Shown here one piece after another: positions 24,181-33,735 of a stretch of DNA of 64,000 nucleotides (position 1 is its first letter; each line of letters begins with the position of its first letter). The stretch lies in the NCBI GenBank assembly GCA_029204225.1, contig CM055097.1:5909676-5973675 (forward strand), read 5' to 3'. The notes below the pieces were generated by a model, which saw only the letters and a program-made list of their open reading frames with translations, had not been told where the DNA came from and ran no database searches. This DNA comes from Diphasiastrum complanatum. Taxonomy: Eukaryota > Streptophyta > Lycopodiopsida > Lycopodiales > Lycopodiaceae. Both the position numbers and the translations under genes were made by a program.

Positions 24181-25042
24181 TGATAAATTTTACAGTTTTT
24201 AGGACAATAATGATTGTACTTTACAATCATAGAGAGTTATTGGTTGCTTAATCAGTGAATCTATCAAGTTCTACACATTAGATCTTGATCTAGATTCACT
24301 ACACTTGGATTTAAGCAAGAGCAATGGATCAACACATCATTTTTTAGTGAGAGCGGCTTCACACGTGTGGAGTACTGTCCACTGTACGGCCTGCACCTGA
24401 AACAACAAGTACAATGATACTAGATAGCAATCATGCATAAAAATCACAAGACAAATGACTAGAAATCTCACAAAAGTGTAGAGTGCAAAAGTCTCATCAA
24501 TTTTCTTAGCAAAATGATGATCCTTTTATGGATCAAGTACATCCATGAGTCTGGTACAGTCCAGCAGGCCTTCACACGTGTGAAGAGTGCCACATCACTC
24601 ATATCTATCCATTTGATCCATCCTTGATCCTTATCCAATAGTTGACCTTCTAGAATATGACTAAAATCCAAAAAGCTAGTCTCCTAGAATATAGGAATAT
24701 TCCCTACAAAATAGGATCTAAGGAAAATGGTCAACTCTTATCTTCTAGTACTCTATACACACATGTGAACATCCACTTGCCATGTGGGAGCATTTACTCA
24801 TGCACATGCAAGGAAAAGCTAATTTGTAGGTGACTAGTCAACTTGACTAAAAACTAGTCATTTCATGTTCACACTAACTAGAATGATACAAAATCAATTT
24901 GGATATATACAAACATGAAAAGTACATCCTTTCACACATGGGAACATGCTCCACACGTGTGAAATCATATCATCAACATATTCTAATGTTTGATCAATAT
25001 TTACATGAACCAATGTCAAGTGAGAAGTGACAATTTTCAACA
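24181..25042 (-). repeat. 5' LTR of element C (862 bp)
   Basis: Same length as the 3' LTR, with one base difference seen. It has the same three G-box palindromes (24359, 24572, 24952). Transcription of the element should start here and run toward lower coordinates. Confidence 0.96.
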
Positions 25043-25473
25043 GATTTTTCATATTGGAGGGAAAGCCAAGTGGCAAAGTAGGGTTTGACCTACTATATAT
25101 TGTTGTGACTCGTGGAGAAAGGAATCTTCTCTTTTCTGTCTCTCTCATTTCATCATTATACATGGTTCTCTTTGGGTTCTACTACTCATTGGTGCACTCT
25201 CATGATGTTATCTTGCAATTCTATGTGTAGAATGATCATTTATTGCTATTTTCGGTTTCACACGTGTGAAATATAGTAGGATACTGTAATTGTATGGACA
25301 ACAACTATATTTTATGTTTTTGTTCATGTTTGATCAGTATCTCTTAGATTTTGCATCTCATTTTGTATGTAGATGTTGATTTTTCTACATTGGCAAGATT
25401 GTTGGTTTGCTCTCTTCTTAACCAAAGATCAGGGACATGGATTTGGATCTTGAATGATCTGAAATCCTTCACA
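25043..25473 (+). repeat. 3' LTR of element A, right half
   Basis: Continues the LTR interrupted at 18729; its first five bases GATTT are the duplicated target of element C. It matches 14246-14668. It holds a CACACGTGTG palindrome at 25259-25268 and ends CCTTCACA at 25473. Confidence 0.9.
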
Positions 25474-25672
25474 AAAACCACTTCAATTCTGGAAAAAAGA
25501 GCAATACTTTATCCGTCTACCAGAAGTTCCATTGTCAAGTCCTACAAAGGCAACTTATTCCTACATGTCTCCTTCTGATCGAATTCTATGTGATGTTGAG
25601 ATCAAACAATTGCTTGCACAAAGTATCATCGAACCTAGTCATAGAAATTGGAGTTGTAAAGCTGTTGCCCAA
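25474..25672 (+). pseudogene. Pararetrovirus-like RT amino-terminal fragment
   Basis: Read from about 25475, an open stretch of about 65 codons contains YSYMSPSDR, then a short alpha-helical span, then SIIEPSHRNWSC. This is the usual opening of the reverse transcriptase of Caulimoviridae. It continues, in order and orientation, the protease fragment left of element A (12860-14020). It ends abruptly at about 25675, where a gypsy-type LTR begins. The catalytic YxDD region is not present here. Confidence 0.6.
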
Positions 25673-25675
25673 TTC

Positions 25676-26057
25676 TGAGAATGACATGAAATATTCCAAA
25701 AGTAGGCAAAAGGCTTCTACAGTAACCCCAAATTCTACATTAGAGAGTCAGAAGTATTAAGATCAGGCAAACAGTTGGCATTCTACGCATATAAGACCAA
25801 GATTGAGTCTTTTGGCTAGAAAGTGCCATGTGCGCTGATATTTAAATAAAATATTTTAAACTTAGCTTTTGCAAGTTCCTAAGTTAGGAAACACAACTTG
25901 TACCCAAGAAACACAGAGTGATTCGCATGGTCAAGATTGTGATCCTAATGGAACTTCAGTAGCCAATGGGTGATGAGGAGGTTCCACTCTCACTCTTATA
26001 AAAAGGGACCATTTTTCTTGTATTTCCATCATTAGAAGAGTAATAGAACTCTGCCCA

Positions 26058-26114
<57 letters not shown>

Positions 26115-26333
26115 GTTTTCTCTCTTTCCCTCTCTCTTAATCACTCTTCCTCCCTCTTCATGGTGATGTAAGTGTGAGTAATGTTTAGTTTTTTTTATGC
26201 AGATTTAAGGTAGTATCTTAAGCTAGTTGGTGGCAGGCAACATCTCCAAGGCTCCTAGTTGGGCAGAGCCTACTTCCCATACTACACACAACTGGGAAAA
26301 GAGATGGAAAGTCGTCCTTTTTTTGGCTTACCA
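25676..26333 (+). repeat. Gypsy LTR, Athila/Tat-like, with downstream PBS
   Basis: Starts TGAGAATGACATG after AATTC and ends near TTACCA. It is followed at 26335 by TGGCACCATTGCCCAGG, which resembles the TGGCGCCGTTGCCGGGG primer site typical of Athila/Tat gypsy elements. A TATA-like TTATAAAAAGGG lies at 25996, and a TC microsatellite of about 26 units (26060-26112) lies downstream of it. No matching second LTR or pol is seen in the window, so this is a truncated element. Confidence 0.5.
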
Positions 26334-26351
26334 TTGGCACCATTGCCCAGG

Positions 26352-26659
26352 AGCCAAATGTTAGCCCTTCATCAACATAGCATTTTTTGGTTGTGTTTTT
26401 GTTGATCTATGTTCAGTTTGTTTTTCAAATGTTTTGTTTATTACATGGCTTATGCTGGTTTTTTGGTTTTATTCCCTGAATTAAGAAATAAAAAGAAAAA
26501 CAAAAAAAAAATAAAAAAGTTCTTCTCTTCCAACACTGATCTTCTTCTCCATCCATCACTTCTCTCTGCTCCACACCACTCCACCTCCATTGCTGCTCCC
26601 TGATCCATCATACTCCATCTCGTCACAACTTCCCTGCAAGTGCTCCCTACCATTTGCTC
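26352..26659 (+). other. Pyrimidine-rich flank left of element B
   Basis: No gene. The stretch is AT-rich at first, then CT-rich (about 26520-26660), and has the same character as the sequence right of element B (31028-31262). Element B therefore inserted into a pyrimidine-rich region, probably the leader of the Athila-like element. Confidence 0.45.
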
Positions 26660-26664
26660 CATCC

Positions 26665-26948
26665 TGTGAAGAATAGTAAAATTATATCTTCCTATCTCGA
26701 GTTTTGGGACCATGCCAATCTTGTATATTTAATTGTACATAAAGGTATGTGAATTGAGCACATAACCTTCTAGAATAGGTCAAGTTTGAGTTAGCTAGAT
26801 ATCTTGATGTCATGCAAAAGTTTAGATTACATGCAAAGTCATTCAGTGTGCATGCAAGCAACATGCAGTCAATGCATGCAACATGCAAAGTAGTTTTCAT
26901 GATCTACACATGTCTAGGCAATTTTAAGAGGTGACATGCAATATCCAT
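26665..26948 (+). repeat. 5' LTR of element B, right part deleted
   Basis: Matches 30326-30635 closely, including the GCATGCAAGCAACATGC run of TGCATGCA-type words, and then breaks after ATATCCATG. No primer binding site follows. Position 27070 in the leader carries another CACACGTGTG palindrome. Confidence 0.85.
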
Positions 26949-27653
26949 GGCAGGAACTCGAATTTGGGAGAGGAATCCAAAATCGTTGACAAACATGCCA
27001 TCAGTGGATCATAAGTGGACCAAATCAAGCCTAATCTACTCCAACTGAGCCCTGTATGGACAGAGAGCTCACACGTGTGAAATCAGCCCTCTTTGTTTGA
27101 GTGCTACTTCTCAAGAATTGATTCAAATTTGATATTCTATAACTTGTTGGATAGGTATTGAAGAGTAGAATGTGTTGCTCGAGTTTCTAAATCAGTTTGA
27201 TTTGTTTTTAGAAGAGTTTGAAGCAATCAAAGAGTTTGAGAGAGTACTCATCTCGTGTGATATGCCAAAGTGAGCACAGATTAGTTCTTTTCACCAATTT
27301 CTTCAATTTTCATTATCAATCAAGTAGAATTGGATAAAAGTGAGTGTTATGAGGTCTTAGAATTTTCCTTTCACACAAATTATTGTGTTTGAGTTGAAAG
27401 TTCCTAGAGAGTTTATCAGTTCTTTGAAACTCGTGGAGAGATAGACTTCATACTTGCATGTGCTTCATTTCTATGATTGAAGCAAGATCCAAATTCAAGA
27501 TCGATTGATTTTTTTAGTTGAGAGCTGGATCTCACATTCTATTGCTATATTTCATAGGTTGGATCAACATTATAAGTGTTAGATCCTAGGTTGGGATAGC
27601 AAGCAACATTTTCAACTTCATCTTTGTCATTACTAGAATTTCTCATAGAGAAA

Positions 27654-28853
27654 ATGTCTTTATCTGGTTCACATTTCTTGGAGCATAGTGAGAGATTAAC
27701 ATCTTCCAATTATGCAATGTGGAAGATTAGAATGGAATCATTATTGATTCTACAGGATGTAATGGACATTGTGAGTAGAGCTGAAGAAGAACCTACAGCA
27801 CCTAATGAAGCTGCAACATTCAATAAAAGAACCAGAATTGCCCTTCATTTCATAAAAATGAATGTCACAAATGAAGTGTTAAGAGAGATCAGTACATGCA
27901 CCACTGCCAAGGAGGCTTATGACACTCTCAAAACAATCTATGAAACTAAGAATACTTCTAGATTGCTTACACTTAGAAACCAAATCTTTCTAAGTTATCC
28001 GAGAGTAGATGAGAGTGCTTCATCTTATGTAATGAGAGTAAAGGATCTTCATCAAGAGCTAGCTGGTATTGGAGATGCTCTTAAGAACATCAAACTTGTT
28101 CAAGTAGTCCTTAATGGACTTAGAGATGAGTATGACAATATTGTGCAGACGTATGTTGTCAAGGAGGAACTTTCATCCTTGGAGACACTACAAGGTGTTC
28201 TCATTGCTATAGAAAGCAGGCAAGAGAACAAGATGATGAGGATCAACAGACTTTCATTGAAAGATGGTGGAGATGACAAAGCACTCTTCACCAAGGACGA
28301 GTCAAGAGGAAAGGGCAAAGGTCAACAACACTTCAAGAAGGACAAAGCCAAAGAAGTTAGTGAGGATCAACCCTCACAAGTTGCAACATCCAGTGGCAAG
28401 AAGTTGTTGTCTAAGATCAAATGTTTCTTTTGTGGCAAGAGAAGGCCTTTTCCAAGATCAAGCATCAAAACACATCATCCATTTGAACTCGTGCATTCTG
28501 ATGTTTATTTCTCTTCAACCAAAAGCAAAGGAGGAGCAAATTGCTTTGTTTCTTTTGTAGATGACTATACAAGATATTCTTGGATCTATATGCTATCCTC
28601 TAAAGTCATGGTTTATGATGTTTTTCTTACTTTCAAAGCTTATGTAGAAAAGCAGTTTACTTTCAAGTTGAAAGCTTTGAGAAGTGATAGTGGAGTTGAA
28701 TATACCTCTAATAAGTTTAAAGACTTTTGTGAGAAAGAGGGAATACAAAGAGAATTTTCTTGTTCTTATACTCCTCAGCAAAATGGAGTTGTTGAGAGAA
28801 AAAATAGAACTTTGTGTGAATGTCTGCTAAAGAATTGTGTGAACTTTGTGTGA
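27654..28853 (+). pseudogene. Gag fused in frame to integrase (element B)
   Basis: The most likely start is the ATG at 27654 (MSLSGSHFLEHSERLTSSNY); the frame is open about 10 codons further upstream. Gag is complete up to the first half of the zinc knuckle (CFFCGKRRPF, about 28422). It then jumps in frame to the end of the pre-integrase region and the integrase core (FELVHSDVYF near 28488, LRSDSGVEYTSNKF near 28676, NGVVERKNRTLCE near 28783). Protease and the HHCC finger are lost. The product would be a gag-integrase fusion of about 400 residues ending at the TGA at 28851. The catalytic D, D, E set appears to be kept. A deletion that leaves a long open frame could be chance, or could reflect translation after the deletion. 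Confidence 0.8.
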
Positions 28854-30337
28854 GAAGCATCTCTGCCTAAAGAATTTTGGGGAGAAGCAGTTTCATGTGC
28901 AAATTATCTTTGTAATAGACTTCCTAATCTTGCAATAGAAGGAAGAACACCATTTGAGATGTTGTATAAGAAAAAGCCTTAGATATTTGGTTGTGTATGC
29001 TTTGTGCATGTACCTTTAGAGACTAGAAAGAAGGATGATCCTAGTGCTATTGAAGGAATTTTTGTAGGATATGCATCTACTAAAAAAGCATATAAAGTAT
29101 ATCTTCTCTCTACTGACAAGAATGTTGTAAGTAGAGATGTGATCTTTCATGAAGATCAGAAGTTTAACTTGGATGAAGCAAAGATCAAGGAGTCTCATGC
29201 AGGATCTATAATCATCAATCTTGATGCTGCTCAAGAAGTGGTGAGGCCGAGGCTTGAGGAGGAGCAACTTCAAGCACCTACACCAAGAAGATCTACAAGA
29301 GAAAGATCGGAGCCAAGAAGGCTCACATATGATGAGGAAGGAAGGCAAGTGGAAGGTGAAACTTCCTATCACGCTTTCTTCATATCAGATGACGAGCATA
29401 AAGATGTCCAAGAAGCACTTCAATCCAAGAAGTGGGTTGAAGCAATGACCCAAGAGTTTGAAGCCTTGATGTCAAACAACACATGGGAGCTTGTTGAGCC
29501 ACCAAAAAACATGCATGTCATTCGATGTAAGTGGGTTTTTAGGATCAAGTACAATAATGATGGATCCATCAACAAATATAAAGCAAGACTTTGTGCCAAA
29601 GGCTACTCTCAAATCAAAGGTCTTGTCTATGAAGACACTTTTGCACTAGTTGCAAAAATGGTAACAATTAGAATTCTCATTTCTCTTGCATGTTATCACA
29701 ATTAGAGGATGTTTCAGCTTGATGTTTCTAATGCCTTTCTTAATGGTTACCTTGAGGAGGAGATTTACATGGAGCAACCACCTAGATTTGTGAAAGAAGG
29801 TGAAGAATCAAAAAATTGTCTTTGGTTGCTTTTTCATATTCAGATTTTGTAGGAGACAGGTTGGATAGAAAATCCACAAGTGCTTAGACAATTTTTCTTG
29901 GAAGAAATCTAGTTTCTTTGCTATGAAAAAAACAAGCAACTATATCCTTATCATCTGGTGAAGCTGAATACAAATCTCTTACAACCACAACAAAAGAGGT
30001 TTTAAGGATCAAAAGGCTAATCTTGGAGCTAAAGTATTATGGAGATGAAGACCTTCCAATTATCAAGAATGATAACATCTCGGCTCAGGCTCTTGCAAAT
30101 AATCCGGTTTTCCATGCAAGGAGCAAACACATCGAGGTAGCTCATCATTTTGTACGAGAAAAAGTTATTGGGAGAGAGATCTTATTGGAGCATGTTGGAT
30201 CTTCAAATTGTGTTGCAAATCTTCTCACCAAGCCATTGCTCAAGAATGTTTTTATCAAGATGAGGTCTAACCTTGGCCTAATTTCAAAGTCTATGTTGGA
30301 TAGGAACATATATTCTAAGGAGGAGTGTGAAGATTAG
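28854..30337 (+). pseudogene. pol: Copia integrase end, RT and RNase H remnants (element B)
   Basis: After the TGA at 28851 the frame continues (EASLPKEFWGEAVSC), stops at 28981 and resumes at about 28990-29705 with the integrase C-terminus and the first half of RT (NNTWELVEPP, CKWVFRIKYNNDGSINKYKA). A TAG near 29703 precedes FQLDVSNAFLNGYLEEEIYM. A second deletion near 29815 removes the YVDD part and joins RT to RNase H (SDFVGDRLDRKST, AEYKSLTT, VFHARSKHIEVAHHFV, VANLLTKPL). The end at 30337 overlaps the first bases of the 3' LTR. Confidence 0.85.
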
Positions 30338-31022
30338 TAAAATTATATCTTCCTATCTCGAGTTTTGGGGCCATTCCTATCTTATTTCCATTGTATATTT
30401 TATTGTACATCAAAGGTATGTGAATTGAGCACATAACCTTCTATAATAGGTCGAGTTTGAGTTAGGTAGATTCAATCTTGATGTCATGCAAAAGTTTAGA
30501 TTACATGCAAAGTCATTCAATGTGCATGCAAGCAACATGCAATCAGTGCATGCAACATGCAAAGTAGTTTTCATGATCTACACATGTCTAGGCAATTTTG
30601 AGATGTTACATGTAGTACATGCAATATCCATGCATACAGTTTTACATGTGAATCCCTGTTACTTGAGTTAACTAGGTTAAGTGGACTTTCCATGCAACTC
30701 CACTGTAGGAATTAGAGCCTCTTTGATGTAGGGAAACTTTGGCATGTTTTGCCACATTGTGAATATTGAGATTTTGGTGTTTTGGGCTCATTCTCTCTCT
30801 ACCCAAGAGCAGGCTGTTTTTCTCGTAGTGAGCACTTAGAATTATTTCTGATATCCATTTCTCATAGTAAGAAGTTAGTTTTTTTAGTCTGATGTATGCC
30901 ATTGTGCTCTTGTCTTAGATTTTTCAAGTAATTTGTTCATTGATCAATCTTGTGCAATCACAACGCCTCATTAAGGTCCTGTAAGGTGTGTGGTGAAGTT
31001 CACACGTGCTAAAAACTTCACA
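30326..31022 (+). repeat. 3' LTR of element B (697 bp)
   Basis: Begins TGTGAAGATTAG and ends AACTTCACA, an inverted terminal pair. Homologous to the minus-strand LTR at 52470-53199. It contains many TGCATGC/GCATGCA words around 30490-30560. Confidence 0.88.
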
Positions 31023-31027
31023 CATCC

Positions 31028-31262
31028 TTGCTCCAACACTCCCCTCTCCTCACCTCCTACACCTTTTTGCCTGCTGCTCTACCTTCCCTGCCTGCTCCCC
31101 TCTCTTCCCCTTCCCCCTCCTCGCTCCATGTCCCTCCCTGCTCCTCCGCTCCCTCCCTCACCTGCCTACGATCCCTCCCTGCTGCACCTTCTCTGCCTGC
31201 TCCCTTCCCCTCCCCCTCCTCACTCCCCATCCCTCCCTGCTCCTCCGCTCAGGTGTCACTAT
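31028..31262 (+). repeat. C-rich polypyrimidine tandem repeat
   Basis: About 230 bases of almost pure C and T on the + strand. A unit of about 105 bases occurs twice: both copies share CTGCCTGCTCCC, then a CCCCTTCC run, then CCCTCCCTGCTCCTCCGCTC (ending near 31151 and 31250). Frames through it are low-complexity proline/serine/leucine and are not credible genes. Such strands can form triplex DNA. Confidence 0.7.
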
Positions 31263-31263
31263 T

Positions 31264-31920
31264 TGTATGGTAAGCTTAATTTTCAACCTCATGTTCTTCA
31301 GAAAATTATTGCCATGATAGACTTTCAATCTGTTATTGACATTCAGAAGTTCTTTGGGTGCCTTAATTTGATCAATTGGAGTTTACCTAATCTCGCCATG
31401 CCTCATCAATGCACCGACAAGCTCCAGCAATGCATCAAGCTAATCCAACGTTACTGTTTGATTCTCCCTCCACTTCAGCTACCTACTACTGGTCAACTCA
31501 TTATCTACACTGACGCCAATCTACACACATGGGATGCCATTCTTTGTGAAGAACAATCTGACTCTACTTTGGTTGTCTGCAGATTCGCCTCCGGCAACCT
31601 TACTCCTGCTCAAAACACATACTCATCTCCACATTGCGAGATCTTAGCTGCTAAAAATGCTTTTACTTCTTTTCGATTTTTTATCTTATAGAAGCATTTT
31701 ATCCTTCATATTGATCTAATGAATTTTAATTCTTTCTTACAAAGCAAAAATATCCAAGCTATTGGTAATGCCTGACTCATTAGGTGGTCATTATGGCTTG
31801 AACACTTTGATTATACGACACAACATGTTCCTGGTTTAAAAAACGACATTGCAGATTTCTTAAGTCGAACCTATCCCGCACCAAATCAGCAGCCACCTCT
31901 CTCACCTGATTTGTCACCTT
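31264..31920 (+). pseudogene. Pararetrovirus-like RT end and RNase H
   Basis: A frame from about 31264 to 31690 contains a DIQKFFGCLNLINW block, which corresponds to the RT connection region. It is followed by RNase H with IIYTDANLHTWDAILCEE and then FASGNLTPAQNTYSS. After a TAG at 31688, IRWSLWLEHFDYTTQHVPG and DIADFLSR follow (to about 31880). This pattern is characteristic of Caulimoviridae. The polymerase active-site segment between here and 25672 is missing. Stops at 31688 and 31772 make it non-functional. Confidence 0.65.
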
Positions 31921-32392
31921 GATCTTGTGGTCAAAATCACTGGTCAAACTTCCAGCTAGTTCCATCAACTGAGACCAACTAACAAATGATGTCGTTCTCC
32001 ACTCCTGACAATGACATCCTATTCCACTCAACAACTCACCAAATATCTACTAGTGGAATACAGCTGTTCTTGTACTTATTAAGCTTTTGTCAATGGTTTA
32101 CACCTGTCACTCTAATTAGTGCGCCACTAGCATAATAGTGTGCCATGACTTATCATAACACTCACCGGTGAATGAAGCCCAGCTCGAGTATATAAAGGCT
32201 TGCATGCCTTCTTACTTATTCAGAAGTTAGCAACAAATTTTTAGATTCTCTCATCTCTCATCTGATAGTTGTTTCCTATGTTATCTTTTGGAGCTCGTCT
32301 CTGAAGCTCTTTTTGTATCCAATCTGCTTTGGTTTAATATCATTCATGTGTGCCTTACTCTTGTGTTTTGTTTATGTTTATGAATCTTGTTT
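31921..32392 (+). promoter_or_regulatory. Promoter-like intergenic region after RNase H
   Basis: Non-coding. A clear TATA box, TATATAAAGG, lies at 32189-32198, preceded by a GC-richer stretch with CACCGGTGAATGAAGCCCAG. In Caulimoviridae the large intergenic region with the genomic RNA promoter follows the RT-RNase H gene, so the position fits. Activity today is unknown. Confidence 0.45.
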
Positions 32393-32987
32393 TCACTTTT
32401 GAAAATGAGAAAAAGAGGCAAAATTCTTTTCGGCGTAGGCATCATCGAAATCATTGTCATTGGCTTCATTGGCAGTTTCTGCATCTGGAGATTCTTCCTT
32501 TAGCGAGCTGGCTTTTCCTTTTCTAGGACTGTGACTACTCATATTCAATGGATAACATGAATTAGAAGTGACTGTATTGAATGGAAATAACTCAGGAGAA
32601 GAATTAGAATCAAAAGTCAAAGATTCAGAATTCCAAGAAATTGAGATAGCATATGAAGTGACAAAGTCATGTAGTTCATACTCAAACTATTCTTCAAGAT
32701 TAACGACATTGAATTGTTTTTTCTTACTTTTTTTGGGACAGTTCTTTGCCCAATGGCCAGGTTTGTGAGAGATAAAACAATTCGTTGGATCAGTAGCTAG
32801 GCATTTCTTGAGAAAGACTCTACGAGGATGAATAGGATGTAGACAACGAATTGGACGAGTTAAATGATTGCAGCATTTAGAAACTCGAGATGACTTAGGA
32901 TGACACAAACATTTAAAAGAATGAGAGCAACCAAAATCGTGAGCTGGAAAATTAGATTTACAAAAAGAGATAGAGGGCTTGCTATGA
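32393..32987 (-). pseudogene. Minus-strand frames with a damaged zinc knuckle
   Basis: On the minus strand a frame at 32687-32908 has the motif CFISHKPGHWAKNC (32738-32779), a CCHC knuckle in which the second cysteine is serine. A frame at 32393-32620 downstream is rich in acidic residues (DNDFDDAYAEKNF). A CCHC knuckle with an acidic tail would fit the coat protein end of a pararetrovirus, but a retrotransposon gag is also possible. The strand is opposite to the RT fragments nearby, so an inversion or a separate insertion is needed. Confidence 0.35.
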
Positions 32988-33041
32988 GAAATAGTTTTAC
33001 TCGCAGCTTCAAATGTACATAGATCTGTGATGCATTGAGAT

Positions 33042-33365
33042 ATGATCTATTGGAGACAACCTAAGGTGGCATCACCTATGTCAATCCTTCAGCTGTGTAT
33101 CATGGCAGTTTCTTTATTCAAAAAAATTAACCAATCACTTGCTATTGTCATGCTGACAGCTGAAGCTCAACATCAATGGATCCTCTCCAAGTTCACTCCT
33201 TCTCAGGTTTACTTACATCGTTCTTTGTTTAAATTATGTGCCTCTACTTTCTTCTTAGACAATTGTACAATAGCAAAACTTTCCGTAGATTCTAGTGAGC
33301 ATTTGATTCGACTAACAGAAACAAACCGAATATTGGACCTTAGACGACTCTTTAGAATGATTTGA
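33042..33365 (+). other. Unrecognised plus-strand frame
   Basis: An open frame of 107 codons with coding-like composition and motifs such as AEAQHQWILSKFTPSQVYLH and KLCASTFFLDNC. I do not recognise it. It lies among pararetrovirus-like pieces and may be another part of that remnant. Confidence 0.25.
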
Positions 33366-33735
33366 TAAAAATTGACGAGCTTTGACTCCTCCTATGCTAG
33401 GTTTACTGGGTATGTTTCCTGTTTTTCCCGAAAGCTTTTCATCTTTTTGTATCTTAACATGTCCTTTATGAAGGCCCGCTTTTGACAACACTTCCTCTAA
33501 TCGAGCTATTGCTTGTTTTGATGCTGACTCTGGCTTAGTATTCCATGCAAACAAAATATGAAGGTATATTGATTTCTCTATGATCCTCACCTCTCCATGA
33601 AGTTTGCAAATATGAACATTCTGTAAAGAAATTGGTAGTACTGGTTTCCAGTTGGGATCTTCAATATCTCTTGAAACTCTTGTGCTCCTTGAAATGTCAT
33701 TTGATGATTTCATGAAGAAACAAAAAATTTCAATT
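33312..33735 (-). other. Unrecognised minus-strand frame
   Basis: About 140 codons of a minus-strand frame (the lower part of an open stretch reaching 33905) look protein-like: WKPVLPISLQNVHICKLHGE, then AIARLEEVLSKAG, then a lysine-rich end and a TAG near 33312. No family recognised. The part above about 33735 overlaps the plus-strand tail next to repeat F and is probably a shadow of it. Confidence 0.3.

Larger units (their letters stand above)
18730..25042 (-). mobile_element. Complete Ty1/copia element C, recent insertion
   Basis: All hallmarks are present on the minus strand: 5' LTR 24181-25042, primer binding site 24168-24180, one open gag-pol frame, polypurine tract and 3' LTR 18730-19591. 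Both LTRs are 862 bp, and reading them side by side I found one difference (19483 T versus 24934 C). The target duplication GATTT is exact (18725-18729 and 25043-25047), and the target is the 3' LTR of element A. The near-identity of the LTRs means a very recent insertion, and the open frame means the element may still be mobile. Integrase-before-RT order defines copia. Confidence 0.97.
14026..25473 (+). mobile_element. Copia element A, non-autonomous, split by element C
   Basis: Its LTRs are 14026-14668 and 18512-18729 plus 25043-25473; the right one is interrupted by element C. The LTR begins TGTGAGAG and ends CCTTCACA. Between the LTRs are a primer site, a broken gag-protease region and then about 2 kb with no recognisable integrase, RT or RNase H. 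It therefore depended on another element for mobility. It sits inside the pararetroviral remnant, between protease and RT. The bases next to the two ends (CAACC and AAAAC) do not form an exact 5-bp target duplication. Confidence 0.85.
26665..31022 (+). mobile_element. Copia element B, internally deleted
   Basis: The target duplication CATCC is exact (26660-26664 and 31023-31027). The outer ends are intact: TGTGAAGA on the left, CTTCACA on the right. The 3' LTR is 30326-31022 (697 bp). The 5' LTR matches it only over 26665-26948, and then an internal deletion has removed its right part and the primer site. The coding part also has two internal deletions. It is a dead element, related to the minus-strand fragment at 52.5-53.8 kb. 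Confidence 0.9.

Noticed and set aside
14021-25478. CAACC/AAAAC as a target duplication of element A
   Set aside because: The two flanks match at only three of five positions, so I do not claim a target duplication.
31006-31691. Long proline/leucine/serine-rich frames at 31.0-31.3 kb as new proteins
   Set aside because: They are translations of a pyrimidine tandem repeat, are open in several frames at once, and join by chance to the RNase H remnant.
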